Positions 1-8,399 are shown, numbered from the stretch's first letter. The stretch: 64,000 nucleotides of DNA from Lachnospiraceae bacterium (GCA_017550165.1 JAFZQH010000027.1:62001-126000), one strand, 5' to 3'. Numbers and translations are program-made. Notes: generated by a model from the letters alone, not told the origin.

Positions 1-1671
1 ATTCTTAGCGCACTTTGTACAACCTTTACATTTCTCAGGATCGATCTTGAATGAAAGAAGATCCTTACATACGCCTGCAGGACATTTCTTATCTACAACG
101 TGAGCTACATACTCATCTCTGAAGTAACGCAGTGTTGAAAGAACGGGGTTGGGAGCAGTCTGTCCCAGACCGCAGAGAGCGTTATCCTTGATGTAGTAAG
201 CCAGCTCTTCCAGTTTGTCTAAGTCCTCAAGAGTTCCTTTACCCTTTGTGATCTTGTCAAGGATCTCCCACATTCTCTTGGTACCGATACGGCAGGGAGT
301 ACACTTACCGCAGGACTCATCTACCGTAAACTCAAGGAAGAATTTAGCGATATCAACCATACAGTTGTCTTCGTCCATAACGATAAGTCCGCCGGAACCC
401 ATCATGGAACCGATGGCGATAAGGTTATCGTAATCGATCTCTACGTCAAAATGCTCTGCCGGGATACATCCGCCTGAAGGACCACCTGTCTGGGCAGCCT
501 TGAACTTCTTACCGTTGGGGATACCGCCGCCGATCTCCTCGATAACGGTCCTTAAGGTAGTACCCATGGGAATCTCAACAAGACCTGTGTTGTTGATCTT
601 ACCGCCGAGAGCGAATACCTTGGTACCCTTTGACTTCTCTGTACCCATGGAAGCAAACCATTCCGGTCCGTTAAGGATGATCTGGGGAATGTTAGCCCAT
701 GTCTCAACGTTATTAAGGATAGTGGGGCTCTCAAAGAGACCTTTAACTGCCGGGAAAGGCGGTCTGGGTCTGGGCTCACCTCTGTTACCCTCGATAGATG
801 TCATAAGAGCTGTCTCCTCGCCGCATACAAATGCGCCGGCACCGAGACGGAGCTCAATATCAAAATCAAAACCTGAATCGAAAATGTTCTTGCCGAGGAG
901 TCCGTACTCTCTTGCCTGACCGATGGCGATGTTGAGACGCTCAACGGCGATGGGGTACTCAGCACGAACATAGATGTAACCCTGTGAAGCTCCGATAGCA
1001 TAACCTGCGATGGTCATAGCCTCAAGTACTACGTGGGGATCACCCTCAAGAACGGAACGGTCCATGAATGCACCCGGGTCACCCTCGTCAGCATTACAAC
1101 ATACATACTTCTGAACATTTCCTCTGTTGCCTGATGCGAATTTCCACTTCAGACCTGTGGGGAATCCTGCTCCTCCACGACCTCTTAAGCCTGAATCAAG
1201 GATAAGCTGGATAACGTCATCGGGAGTCATCTCCTTTAATACCTTACCTAAAGCTTCATATCCTCTTGTTCCGATATACTCTTCGATATTCTCGGGATTG
1301 ATAACACCACAGTTTCTGAGAGCGACTCTGTGCTGCTTTCTGTAGAAATCGGTATCAACGATAGGTGTGAATCCGTCTTCCTTGACTGTCTCCTGATAAA
1401 GAAGACGAGTAACGATACGACCCTTAACCAGATGCTCTGCAACGATCTCGGGAACGTCATCAACGGATACCATTGAATAGAAAGCACCTTCCGGGTATAC
1501 GATAACGATGGGGCCAAGGGCACAGAGTCCGTGGCATCCTGTCTTAACTACGCATACTTCCTTATCAAGGCAGTGCTTCTTGATCTCTTTCTCTAATGAT
1601 TCAATGATCTGCGCGCTTCCGGAGGATGTACATCCGGTACCACCGCAAACTAACACATGTGAACGAAACAT
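1..1671 (-). CDS. hndC: NuoF-like NADH/FMN subunit of [FeFe] hydrogenase (HndC/HydB), 3' end cut by window edge
   Basis: Diaphorase subunit of a multimeric, probably electron-bifurcating, NAD(P)-linked [FeFe] hydrogenase. It carries FMN and Fe-S clusters and passes electrons between NAD(P)H and the catalytic subunit. 557 codons are visible and the frame is open at base 1. Order: an N-terminal thioredoxin-like [2Fe-2S] domain (CGGTGC near residue 9, TGCHGLC near 45), the NuoF core with the FMN motif GRGGAGFPTG, the [4Fe-4S] motif SCGKCTPC, then the start of a ferredoxin domain (CPAGVC, CKGCTKC). The N- and C-terminal extensions separate it from complex I NuoF. The start ATG at 1671 is set by an AGGAGG site 8-9 bases upstream. 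It follows hndB by 15 bases; the catalytic hndD is expected just beyond base 1. The role is well supported by family; the cofactor (NAD or NADP) cannot be read. Confidence 0.93.
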   Translation of the reverse strand, partial: MFRSHVLVCGGTGCTSSGSAQIIESLEKEIKKHCLDKEVCVVKTGCHGLCALGPIVIVYPEGAFYSMVSVDDVPEIVAEHLVKGRIVTRLLYQETVKEDGFTPIVDTDFYRKQHRVALRNCGVINPENIEEYIGTRGYEALGKVLKEMTPDDVIQLILDSGLRGRGGAGFPTGLKWKFASGNRGNVQKYVCCNADEGDPGAFMDRSVLEGDPHVVLEAMTIAGYAIGASQGYIYVRAEYPIAVERLNIAIGQAREYGLLGKNIFDSGFDFDIELRLGAGAFVCGEETALMTSIEGNRGEPRPRPPFPAVKGLFESPTILNNVETWANIPQIILNGPEWFASMGTEKSKGTKVFALGGKINNTGLVEIPMGTTLRTVIEEIGGGIPNGKKFKAAQTGGPSGGCIPAEHFDVEIDYDNLIAIGSMMGSGGLIVMDEDNCMVDIAKFFLEFTVDESCGKCTPCRIGTKRMWEILDKITKGKGTLEDLDKLEELAYYIKDNALCGLGQTAPNPVLSTLRYFRDEYVAHVVDKKCPAGVCKDLLSFKIDPEKCKGCTKCAKN

Positions 1672-1686
1672 ACTTAAATCCTCCTA

Positions 1687-2052
1687 TTATTTCATGTCTA
1701 ATGTATATTCAGATACAACCTGACCGCGAACAAGGTGCTTGTCAATGATCTCGATAGCCTTATCAGGTGTCATATGAACATATGTAACCTTCTCTTTGCC
1801 GGGCTCGATAACCTCAACGATGGGCTCGTACTTGCAAAGACCGATACATCCTGTCTGAACAACCTTAACCTTGTCCAGACCCTTTTCCTGAACCTTATCC
1901 GATAATGTGGTCAGAACAGGTCTTGCTCCGGCAGCGATACCGCATGTTGCCATACCAACGACAACTCTTATGCCGTCATCGCCTTCATCACGAAATCCGA
2001 CCTGACCCTGCATTTTTTCTCTAATGGCCTTTAATTCTTCCAGAGATTTCAT
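1687..2052 (-). CDS. hndB: Thioredoxin-like [2Fe-2S] ferredoxin subunit of hydrogenase (HndB)
   Basis: Small 121-residue ferredoxin-like subunit found in Hnd-type hydrogenase operons, presumed to relay electrons between the NuoE-like and NuoF-like subunits. The fold signature is a central ATCGIAAGA (Cys37) and a later TGCIGLC (Cys69, Cys73). Only three cysteines sit in the expected places, so the fourth cluster ligand is not obvious. The N-terminus (about 25 residues) is a charged helix. It lies between the HATPase gene and hndC in the same direction and is almost certainly co-transcribed with them. Confidence 0.88.
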   Translation of the reverse strand: MKSLEELKAIREKMQGQVGFRDEGDDGIRVVVGMATCGIAAGARPVLTTLSDKVQEKGLDKVKVVQTGCIGLCKYEPIVEVIEPGKEKVTYVHMTPDKAIEIIDKHLVRGQVVSEYTLDMK

Positions 2053-2080
2053 TTTAATCCTCCAATCGTTTAATTATACG

Positions 2081-2638
2081 TCAGAGCTGTGCTCCTCCGT
2101 CTGTTTCTTTCTTATTCTCGTCTAAATACTCCTTAATATAATCCGACACTTCCGGCGAATCCAGCGGAACACCTCCGAGTATCTCACGCATCTGTCTGGT
2201 GTCCAATGTAAATGATGCGCCGTCAAAGCCGTACGTATACACAAAATCAATACCCGTATTGTAGGTTATCAGAGTGTGAATCGAACTGTTAATATCACCA
2301 AGCGGCATCCGATCAATATGAGATAAAACAAAAACTGCTTTGACCTTAGTCCCTACTGAAACTTCTGAAGTTATCTCAAATGTACCGCCCGTGATAAGTG
2401 CCGCCATTCTGAAGAAAGGCACCCCCAGGCCGATCTTTCTGGTCGAACGGGTCGTAAAAAACGGATCCTCCACTGAAGCCACCTGCTCTGCCGTCATCCC
2501 GCAGCCGTCATCGTTAATGATGACCGTCAGGCTGTCTGCTTCCCGGTCCACCAGTACGCTGATCTCTATAAGGTCAGCTTCGGCTCTTATTGAATTCTGT
2601 GCAATGTCCAATATATTAAGTGATATCTCAGGTAACAT
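2081..2638 (-). CDS. GHKL/HATPase_c ATP-binding protein of hydrogenase operon
   Basis: 185-residue protein made mainly of a stand-alone histidine-kinase-type ATPase domain: N-box around NSIRAEA (residue 16), G1 box DDGCGM (about 43-48) and a GLGVPF G2-like motif (about 72). There is no dimerisation/phosphoacceptor helix, no sensor and no membrane segment, so it is not a complete sensor kinase. Such proteins commonly sit between hndA and hndB in clostridial hydrogenase operons; their function is not established. It starts 3 bases after the hndA stop, implying translational coupling. The C-terminal 70 residues (ending DENKKETDGGAQL) are not recognised. A regulatory or assembly role is inference from context only. 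Confidence 0.82.
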   Translation of the reverse strand: MLPEISLNILDIAQNSIRAEADLIEISVLVDREADSLTVIINDDGCGMTAEQVASVEDPFFTTRSTRKIGLGVPFFRMAALITGGTFEITSEVSVGTKVKAVFVLSHIDRMPLGDINSSIHTLITYNTGIDFVYTYGFDGASFTLDTRQMREILGGVPLDSPEVSDYIKEYLDENKKETDGGAQL

Positions 2639-2641
2639 AAC

Positions 2642-3139
2642 TTACGCATACTTCTGTAAGATGGTCTCTACCTCATCAACAGTAAGTCTTCCATATACTT
2701 CATCATTAACTGTCATAACGGGTGCAAGACCGCAGGCACCTATGCAACGGCACGCATCAAGTGAAAACTTGCCGTCCGGTGTGCACTCACCACTATCGAT
2801 CTTCAATGTGGTCTTGATCTTGTTAAAGATGTTACCGGAGCCCTTAACGTAACAAGCAGTACCCAGGCAAACGGAGATCTGGTAGTCACCCTTAGGCATC
2901 AGGTTGAACTGTGCATAGAATGTAGCTACACCGTAGACTTTCTCCATGGGTACTGACAATTCGTCGGAAATGATCTTCTGAACTTCGATCGGAAGATATC
3001 CGTAGATGTCTTGTGCTTTTTGCATAATCGGCATCAGGCAGCCCTTTTCATCTCTGAGTTCTTTGATGACCTGCTTAAGCTGATTTTCCTGCTCTTTTGT
3101 TCCCTTGAAAGGAACAGTCTGTTTCTTTGCTCTCAACAT
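2642..3139 (-). CDS. hndA: NuoE-like [2Fe-2S] subunit of [FeFe] hydrogenase (HndA)
   Basis: 165-residue NuoE/24-kDa-type subunit. It has an N-terminal helical bundle (about 15-80) and a thioredoxin-like [2Fe-2S] domain with the complete ligand set Cys91, Cys96, Cys132 and Cys136 (CLGTAC and CRCIGAC). In these complexes it forms the electron-input module with HndB and HndC. It is the first gene of the operon. The ATG at 3139 follows a GGAGGG site by four bases, and a good promoter lies at 3213-3241. A Rex-type operator 170 bases upstream suggests NADH/NAD+ control is shared with the divergent cluster. Confidence 0.93.
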   Translation of the reverse strand: MLRAKKQTVPFKGTKEQENQLKQVIKELRDEKGCLMPIMQKAQDIYGYLPIEVQKIISDELSVPMEKVYGVATFYAQFNLMPKGDYQISVCLGTACYVKGSGNIFNKIKTTLKIDSGECTPDGKFSLDACRCIGACGLAPVMTVNDEVYGRLTVDEVETILQKYA

Positions 3140-3212
3140 TATCCCTCCTAGTATTTTTTTACATATTCACGCCGAAAATATCGACGGGATATGCAAGTTC
3201 AAAGCAAGATTA

Positions 3213-3241
3213 ATTCTATCATCAATCTACCTAAAAATCAA
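3213..3241 (-). promoter_or_regulatory. Sigma-A-like promoter of hndA operon
   Basis: Read on the minus strand: -35 TTGATT (3236-3241), 17-base spacer, -10 TAGAAT (3213-3218). Predicted start of transcription near 3206, leaving a leader of about 67 bases before the hndA ATG. Confidence 0.7.
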
Positions 3242-3292
3242 GGCGTTTTTTACGTGCATATAGACATTTTCCATATACAAAACACAAGATAT

Positions 3293-3321
3293 TGCATTTT
3301 TTCGAAAATTTATTGTTAAAT
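3293..3321 (+). promoter_or_regulatory. Candidate promoter of the DRTGG/sensory-hydrogenase cluster
   Basis: TTGCAT (3293-3298), 17-base spacer, TTAAAT (3316-3321). The -10 lies inside the Rex-like operator, so a bound repressor would block it directly. The -10 is not perfect, so the assignment is moderate. Confidence 0.5.
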
Positions 3322-3330
3322 TATTAACGT
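3313..3330. promoter_or_regulatory. Near-consensus Rex operator
   Basis: The 18-mer TTGTTAAATTATTAACGT matches the known Rex consensus TTGTTAANNNNTTAACAA at 12 of the 14 fixed positions. Rex is the NADH/NAD+-sensing repressor of hydrogenase and fermentation genes in Firmicutes. It sits in the divergent region between the hnd operon and the hydrogenase-like signalling cluster, over the forward -10. Binding is inferred. Confidence 0.7.
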
Positions 3331-3429
3331 TCTCTGCGGCGTTTTTTGTTGAAGATTCACAAAGCTGATGATATAATTAGTGTAAATGAACTAAAACATC
3401 AGATTATTTATCAAAATGGGGGTATCAAA

Positions 3430-3786
3430 GTGACTGTTTCTGACATCCAAAAACTACTTAATGCCAAGGTGCTGTCATGTAATGAGAAGTTAAACATGGA
3501 GGTCACCAATGCATTTGCGTCGGACATGATGAGCGACTGTCTGGCGTTTGCAAAGGATGCCAATGTTCTGATCACGGGCTTGTGCAATCCTCAGGTTATG
3601 CGTACAGCAGAGCTTCTCGACATTGAATGCATCATCTTCATCAAGGGAAAAGAACCTACCGATAGCATGATCACACTTGCCCAGAACAACGGCATATGCG
3701 TGCTTATGTCCGAATACTGTATGTTTGAGACCGCCGGCATTCTCTTTAAGACCGGCGAGATCGGAGGTGCTACTGTTGGCTGCTGA
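3430..3786 (+). CDS. DRTGG-domain protein
   Basis: 118-residue stand-alone DRTGG domain, a small alpha/beta fold of unknown function found next to CBS and AAA modules and in hydrogenase clusters. The frame is open from a TTG at 3346, but GTG at 3430 is chosen. It follows a GGGGG run (3418-3422) at proper spacing and gives the usual family start (MTVSDIQKLL). The chain has alternating strands and helices with no cysteine cluster and no membrane segment. It is the first gene of a five-gene forward operon and overlaps the next gene. A second DRTGG gene sits two genes downstream, suggesting the two act as a pair. Confidence 0.8.
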   Translation: MTVSDIQKLLNAKVLSCNEKLNMEVTNAFASDMMSDCLAFAKDANVLITGLCNPQVMRTAELLDIECIIFIKGKEPTDSMITLAQNNGICVLMSEYCMFETAGILFKTGEIGGATVGC

Positions 3787-4204
3787 TAATACCATCAAAC
3801 TCCACTATGACGTGCCGAATGATGATTTTACCAGGGCCGGTGAAGCCAGCAGCGACCTTAAAGGAAAACTAAAGCAGATGGGCATCAGCCCCGATGCCAT
3901 ACGTAAAGTATCCATCGCACTTTACGAAGGAGAGATCAATATGGTCATCCATGCCAACGGAGGCTATATTGATGCCGAGATATCGGAGAATGGACTGAAG
4001 CTTGTGCTGTGTGATACGGGTCCCGGGATCAATGATATAGTACAGGCTACCCAGGCGGGTTTTTCTACTGCCCTGGAGCAGACACGAATGCTCGGCTTTG
4101 GTGCGGGGATGGGACTTCCCAATATGCTCCAGAATACCGACGATATGATCATTGACTCCATCGTGGGAGTCGGCACTACCATAACCATGTTCATAAAAAT
4201 GTAA
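3776..4204 (+). CDS. RsbW-like anti-sigma-type ATPase
   Basis: 142-residue serine-kinase/anti-sigma ATPase of the RsbW-SpoIIAB type: N-box EGEINMVIHAN (about 52-62), G1 DTGPGI (about 81) and a G2 region GFGAGMGLPNM. In characterised relatives it binds ATP and phosphorylates or sequesters a partner. No sigma or anti-sigma-antagonist gene is adjacent, so the partner here is unknown. The TTG at 3776 is preferred because GGAGG (3763-3767) lies eight bases upstream, inside the end of the previous gene. The 11-base overlap means translational coupling. It precedes the Fe-S protein by 11 bases. Confidence 0.82.
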   Translation: MAADNTIKLHYDVPNDDFTRAGEASSDLKGKLKQMGISPDAIRKVSIALYEGEINMVIHANGGYIDAEISENGLKLVLCDTGPGINDIVQATQAGFSTALEQTRMLGFGAGMGLPNMLQNTDDMIIDSIVGVGTTITMFIKM

Positions 4205-4215
4205 AGGATAATAAA

Positions 4216-5652
4216 ATGGAGAACTTTTACCACTCAATTTATCTTGATAAAGAGTTGTGCAAGGGCTGCCTGAACTGTATCAAGCGCTGCCCTACCCAGG
4301 CTATCCGTGTGCGTAACGGCAAAGCCGTTATCAACAACAAGTTCTGTATCGACTGCGGCGAGTGTATAAGGATATGCCCCCATTATGCCAAGCTTGCCAA
4401 AAGAGATACCCTTGAGATACTCGATAAGTTTGAATACACTGTGGCCCTCCCCGCTCCTTCACTGTACACCCAGTTTAATAATATCAAGGATATCAACCTT
4501 ATATTAAATGCCTTGCTGGGCCTGGGCTTTGACGACGTATTTGAAGTCAGTGCCGCAGCGGAGCTGGTATCGGAGGCAACCATCAAATATATAGCCGAGC
4601 ACAAGGAGCAATGGCCCATCATCAGTTCAGCCTGCCCCTCCATCGTGCGTCTGGTCAGAGTGCGCTTCCCCAACCTTATAGAGCATCTTCTGCCTATCAA
4701 GGCCCCCATCGAGATAGCAGCTGAGATCGCTTTGAAAAAGGTTACCGAGAAGACCGGGCTTCCAAGGAACAAGATTGGCCTTATATTCATCACTCCATGT
4801 CCTGCCAAGGTAACCTACAGCAAGGAGCCCCTTGGCATTGAAAAAAGTGAGATAGACGGCGTGCTGGCCATTAAGGATATATATCCCCTTTTGCTTGAAG
4901 CCTTAAAGGATACCGTGAAGGAATATGAGGATTCACCCATGCCTGAGCTTTCCGAATCAGGCAAGATCGGTATCGGCTGGAGTGTCAGCGGCGGCGAGGC
5001 CAACGGCATCGTAAGTGATAATTATCTGGCTGCCGACGGGATAAGCAATGTTATTAAAGTGCTGGAGAACCTTGAAGATGAGCGTTTTTCCGGACTTAAC
5101 TTCATAGAACTTAACGCCTGTGCCGGCGGCTGTGTAGGCGGTGTTCTCACTGTGGAGAACCCTTACATCGCTCAGACCAAGAACAAACGACTCAAAAAAT
5201 ACCTGCCGGTCAAGGTATCCAGCTTTAACAACCGGGCTACCACCGTATACAGCGAAGATGTGGACTTTGACTGGAACAAGGAGATAGTATATGAGCCGGT
5301 ATTCCGTATCGGCAACAACGTGATAGAGGGGATCAACAACCTTAATTCCGTGGAGAAGATCGTGGAGTCCTTCCCGGGACTGGACTGCGGTTCCTGCGGA
5401 GCCCCCACCTGCCGTGCCCTGGCTGAAGACATAGTAAGGGGCGAGGCATCGGATACGGCCTGCATCTACATTTTCAAGGAATATTTCAATTTCCTTACCC
5501 TGCAGCTTTCCACCCTGACCCATAACATGTCTGACGCTTCGGATGCCGGCAATTCCATCGCCAATCTGGAGCAGAGCCTGACAAGCTTCTTTAACAAGGA
5601 TGCTGCACCGCCGGAGAAAGAGGAGAAAGAGGAGAAAAAGGAGAAAAAATGA
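4216..5652 (+). CDS. Hydrogenase-like H-cluster-domain Fe-S protein (sensory HydS type)
   Basis: 478 residues. Residues 12-55 form a 2[4Fe-4S] ferredoxin (Cys15/18/21/25 and Cys44/47/50/54). Residues about 75-325 form an [FeFe]-hydrogenase large-subunit-like domain retaining all four H-cluster cysteine ligands (Cys140 in SACPS, Cys195 in TPCPAK, Cys302 and Cys306 in ACAGGC). Residues 391-416 carry a further Fe-S motif (CGSCGAPTC...C). The proton-transfer cysteine before the first ligand is Ala139, the glutamate after TPCPAK is Tyr201, and the GGGQP segment is altered. This pattern is known for sensory, nearly inactive group D hydrogenases such as HydS. A redox or H2 sensor acting through the neighbouring ATPase and PHP proteins is inference. 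The C-terminus is a Glu/Lys-rich tail. Confidence 0.85.
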   Translation: MENFYHSIYLDKELCKGCLNCIKRCPTQAIRVRNGKAVINNKFCIDCGECIRICPHYAKLAKRDTLEILDKFEYTVALPAPSLYTQFNNIKDINLILNALLGLGFDDVFEVSAAAELVSEATIKYIAEHKEQWPIISSACPSIVRLVRVRFPNLIEHLLPIKAPIEIAAEIALKKVTEKTGLPRNKIGLIFITPCPAKVTYSKEPLGIEKSEIDGVLAIKDIYPLLLEALKDTVKEYEDSPMPELSESGKIGIGWSVSGGEANGIVSDNYLAADGISNVIKVLENLEDERFSGLNFIELNACAGGCVGGVLTVENPYIAQTKNKRLKKYLPVKVSSFNNRATTVYSEDVDFDWNKEIVYEPVFRIGNNVIEGINNLNSVEKIVESFPGLDCGSCGAPTCRALAEDIVRGEASDTACIYIFKEYFNFLTLQLSTLTHNMSDASDAGNSIANLEQSLTSFFNKDAAPPEKEEKEEKKEKK

Positions 5653-5984
5653 CTATAAAAGAACTGATAAATGCAAATATATTTAACACTCTTAAGGAAG
5701 GCAGTGACCTTAACCGTGAGATATCGGGGCTTTTTAACTGTGATCTGCTGAGCATTGCCATGAGCAAGGCTCCCACAGACTGCGCCTGGGTTACCGTTAT
5801 GGGCAACATCAATACCCTGGCGGTGGCCACCCTGGCAGATGTATCATGTGTCATACTGGCTGAAGGGGTCTTTTTTGACGATGCAGCTACCATCAGGCTG
5901 GACGCTACCGATATTACTGTATTTACCACGGAAATGCCTGTATTTGAGGCATCCCTTAAGGTCTATGAGATGATCAATGCATAA
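5649..5984 (+). CDS. DRTGG-domain protein, second copy
   Basis: 111-residue DRTGG-type protein, similar in layout to the first gene of this operon (MTIKELINANIF start, then a DCAWVTVMGN and LADVSCVILAEG core). It begins inside the stop of the preceding Fe-S protein gene (4-base overlap, ATGA type) and its end overlaps the PHP gene by 8 bases, so the three are tightly coupled. No catalytic motif is visible. Family function is unknown; ligand sensing is the usual guess. Confidence 0.78.
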   Translation: MTIKELINANIFNTLKEGSDLNREISGLFNCDLLSIAMSKAPTDCAWVTVMGNINTLAVATLADVSCVILAEGVFFDDAATIRLDATDITVFTTEMPVFEASLKVYEMINA

Positions 5985-6693
5985 TCTACACTATGACCTT
6001 CACATCCATTCCTGTCTGTCACCCTGCGGTGACAACGATATGACCCCGGGGAATATCGTGGGAATGGCCACAATTAAAGAGTTGGACGTAATTGCGGTAA
6101 CGGATCATAATTCCTGCCGCAACTGCCCCGCAGTAATGAAGTTGGCGGAGGCCTACGGCGTCATAGCGATTCCCGGTATGGAACTGACCACCGCTGAGGA
6201 AGTTCATGTTCTGTGCCTTTTTTCATGCCTGGAGGATGCTCTGTCCTGGAATGATTTCGTTGATACAAAACGGGTTCTTATAGATAACAGCCCGGAGATA
6301 TTCGGAGACCAGCTGATCATGAACGAGGATGATGAGGTCATCGGCAAAGAGCCCCACCTTCTCATCAACGCCACCAATATAACATTTGATGAATGCTACG
6401 ATTTTATCACAGACCATAAGGGGGTCATGGTTCCTGCCCATATCGACAAGGATACCACCAGCCTCATGTCCAATCTGGGTTTCGTTCCCCCGGATTCCAA
6501 GTTCAAGTGTATCGAGGTCAAGAACCTCGCCAATCTCCATCGCATAAAAAAAGACAACCCTTATCTTGAGGGTTGCCGTGTAATAACCGATTCGGACGCT
6601 CACTATCTCGAGCACATCCACGAGCCCGAATACACCCTGCCCTGCCAAGACAAGAGCATAGAGAGTGTATTAGAGGCATTAGTAACGTTTTAA
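5977..6693 (+). CDS. PHP-domain metal-dependent phosphoesterase
   Basis: 238-residue PHP-domain protein. Metal-binding motifs are in order: DLHIHS (His9, His11), DHNS (about 43), GMELTTAEEVHVL (about 67-79), PAHIDK (about 152) and SDAH (about 208). Family members hydrolyse phosphoesters, often nucleotides, using a trinuclear metal site; the substrate here cannot be read. It is the last gene of the sensory-hydrogenase cluster, an arrangement recurring in Clostridia, which suggests the output of the sensor may be hydrolysis of a signalling nucleotide (speculative). It converges on proA across a long inverted repeat. Confidence 0.85.
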   Translation: MHNLHYDLHIHSCLSPCGDNDMTPGNIVGMATIKELDVIAVTDHNSCRNCPAVMKLAEAYGVIAIPGMELTTAEEVHVLCLFSCLEDALSWNDFVDTKRVLIDNSPEIFGDQLIMNEDDEVIGKEPHLLINATNITFDECYDFITDHKGVMVPAHIDKDTTSLMSNLGFVPPDSKFKCIEVKNLANLHRIKKDNPYLEGCRVITDSDAHYLEHIHEPEYTLPCQDKSIESVLEALVTF

Positions 6694-6699
6694 GTAGGG

Positions 6700-6872
6700 A
6701 AACAGAGCGCAACGCAAACCATCATACGCATTGCCGATCACTTAGCGAGAACAAGTCGATTGGGGCTCGAGCGAGTGCGTTCCATCCGTAGGAGCGAGAG
6801 CCCCGCTTATGAGACGCCGTTCGAGGTTAGTGAGAGAGCACTAAGTATGAGGGATTGCGTTGCGCCCTGTTT
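6700..6872. repeat. Long imperfect inverted repeat between convergent genes
   Basis: The outer 28-base arms (6700-6727 and 6845-6872) pair with three mismatches. An inner arm pair GGGGCTC/GAGCCCC lies at 6762-6804. It fills the whole space between the PHP gene and proA, so it could terminate both. It shares GGAGCGAGAGC with the inverted repeat at 25052-25187. No open frame or transposase is inside. Confidence 0.65.
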
Positions 6873-6878
6873 CCATAT

Positions 6879-8150
6879 TTACTCTCTAACTTGCCCGTTG
6901 CCGTATATAATAAACTTCGTCGTGGTCAGCGCCTTCAGCCCCATGGGCCCCCGGGCGTGCAGCTTCTGGGTACTGATCCCTATCTCCGCCCCCAGCCCGA
7001 ACTCGAACCCGTCGGTAAACCTGGTAGACGCATTAACATAGACAGCAGCCGCATCCACCTCATTCAGGAACTTCTGCGCATTCTCGTAATCTCTCGTAAC
7101 GATGGCATCGGAATGCCCCGTATTGTACTTGTTGATATGAGCGATGGCCTCCTCGATGGAATCCACCACCTTGATGGAGAGGATGTAATCCAGATACTCC
7201 GCCCCCCAGTCCTCTTCCGTAGCCGACTTGATCCCGGACAAGGTCTTAGCAGCCCTTTCATCACCCCGAAGCTCCACATGTTTCTCGTCCAGGCGCTTTC
7301 TGAGAGCCGGAAGGAGCTTGCCTTCTATATCCTTGTGAACCACCAGGGACTCACAGGAATTGCATACACTGATCCTTGAAGTCTTTGCATTGAAAATGAT
7401 GTTGATGGCCATATCGATATCAGCAAACTTGTCCACGTAGATATGACAGTTGCCGGTTCCCGTCTCGATAACGGGAATGTTGGAATTCTCCACCACCGTC
7501 CGGATCAGTCCCGCCCCGCCTCTGGGGATCAGAACATCGATATAATCATTCATTTGCATGAAATGCTTGGTAACTTCCCTGTCGGTAGATTCAATAAGCG
7601 AAACCACATTGGGATCGATATCCATGCTTTCAAGAACATCTCTGATAACCTTAATGATGGCCTTGTTGGAATTGATGGCATCACTGCCGCCCTTTAGGAT
7701 CACCACATTACCGGTCTTGAAGCAAAGCCCGAAGGCATCAGCCGTCACATTGGGACGGGACTCGTAAATGATGCCGATAACCCCTAAAGGAACCCTCTTC
7801 TCTCCGATCATCAGACCGTTGGGACGCTCCTTCATGTAAAGGACTTCCCCGATAGGGTCCTCAAGAGACGCCACTTGACGCAGCCCGGTGGCCATGCCTT
7901 CTATACGATCCTCCGAAAGGAGCAGGCGATCCAGCATGCCCTCGTCCTTGCCCTTACGAACCCAGTCATCGGCGTCCGTCCTGTTCTCCTCCAGGATAAA
8001 TTCCGATCTGGACACAAGAGCATCAGCCACGGCACAGAGCACTTCGTTCTTTCTCACTGAAGAAAGAAGGGCAAGCCCGGTCTCAGCCGCTTTTGCTGCC
8101 TTACCTATCTCCTCTAAATACTCAACAGGTTCCACGAAACTATCTTTCAT
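6879..8150 (-). CDS. proA: Gamma-glutamyl phosphate reductase
   Basis: 423-residue ProA of the aldehyde dehydrogenase superfamily. It reduces gamma-glutamyl phosphate to glutamate-5-semialdehyde with NADPH, the second step of proline synthesis. Seen: the nucleotide-binding region [14 protein letters not shown], the catalytic cysteine in SVCNSCES, and the family C-terminal block [20 protein letters not shown]. The length is normal. The last gene of proB-DUF896-proA, it starts one base after the DUF896 stop, so it depends on translation from upstream. Confidence 0.96.
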   Translation of the reverse strand: MKDSFVEPVEYLEEIGKAAKAAETGLALLSSVRKNEVLCAVADALVSRSEFILEENRTDADDWVRKGKDEGMLDRLLLSEDRIEGMATGLRQVASLEDPIGEVLYMKERPNGLMIGEKRVPLGVIGIIYESRPNVTADAFGLCFKTGNVVILKGGSDAINSNKAIIKVIRDVLESMDIDPNVVSLIESTDREVTKHFMQMNDYIDVLIPRGGAGLIRTVVENSNIPVIETGTGNCHIYVDKFADIDMAINIIFNAKTSRISVCNSCESLVVHKDIEGKLLPALRKRLDEKHVELRGDERAAKTLSGIKSATEEDWGAEYLDYILSIKVVDSIEEAIAHINKYNTGHSDAIVTRDYENAQKFLNEVDAAAVYVNASTRFTDGFEFGLGAEIGISTQKLHARGPMGLKALTTTKFIIYGNGQVRE

Positions 8151-8151
8151 C

Positions 8152-8373
8152 CTAATTCTTCACCTTCTTAGCGTATTTCTCCCCCAGATTCTCCACACTG
8201 CCATCCGGGTTGACCAGATCGATATTATCAAGCTGACTCTTCAGGTTCCCCCTGATAGCCTCTATGTACTCTCTTCTGAGGCGCTGCTGTTCCTCTCTCT
8301 CGGCAGAAGTCAGCCCCTCCGCCTTGGACTTGCGGGCAAGCTCATTGATCCTCCCTATAGTCTTCTCATCCAT
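8152..8373 (-). CDS. DUF896 (YnzC-like) small protein
   Basis: 73-residue helical-hairpin protein of the DUF896 family: [21 protein letters not shown] followed by an [12 protein letters not shown] block. The fold is a short two-helix bundle; function is unknown, although one B. subtilis relative is linked to the SOS response. Placement between proB and proA is odd for a housekeeping pair and puts it under the same promoter. Confidence 0.88.
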   Translation of the reverse strand: MDEKTIGRINELARKSKAEGLTSAEREEQQRLRREYIEAIRGNLKSQLDNIDLVNPDGSVENLGEKYAKKVKN

Positions 8374-8399
8374 ATAAATACTCCATCGATCACCGCAGG

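Noticed and set aside
3346..3429. TTG start extending the first DRTGG protein by 28 codons
   Set aside because: The extension falls in the promoter and leader; the GTG at 3430 has a good ribosome site and gives the family N-terminus.
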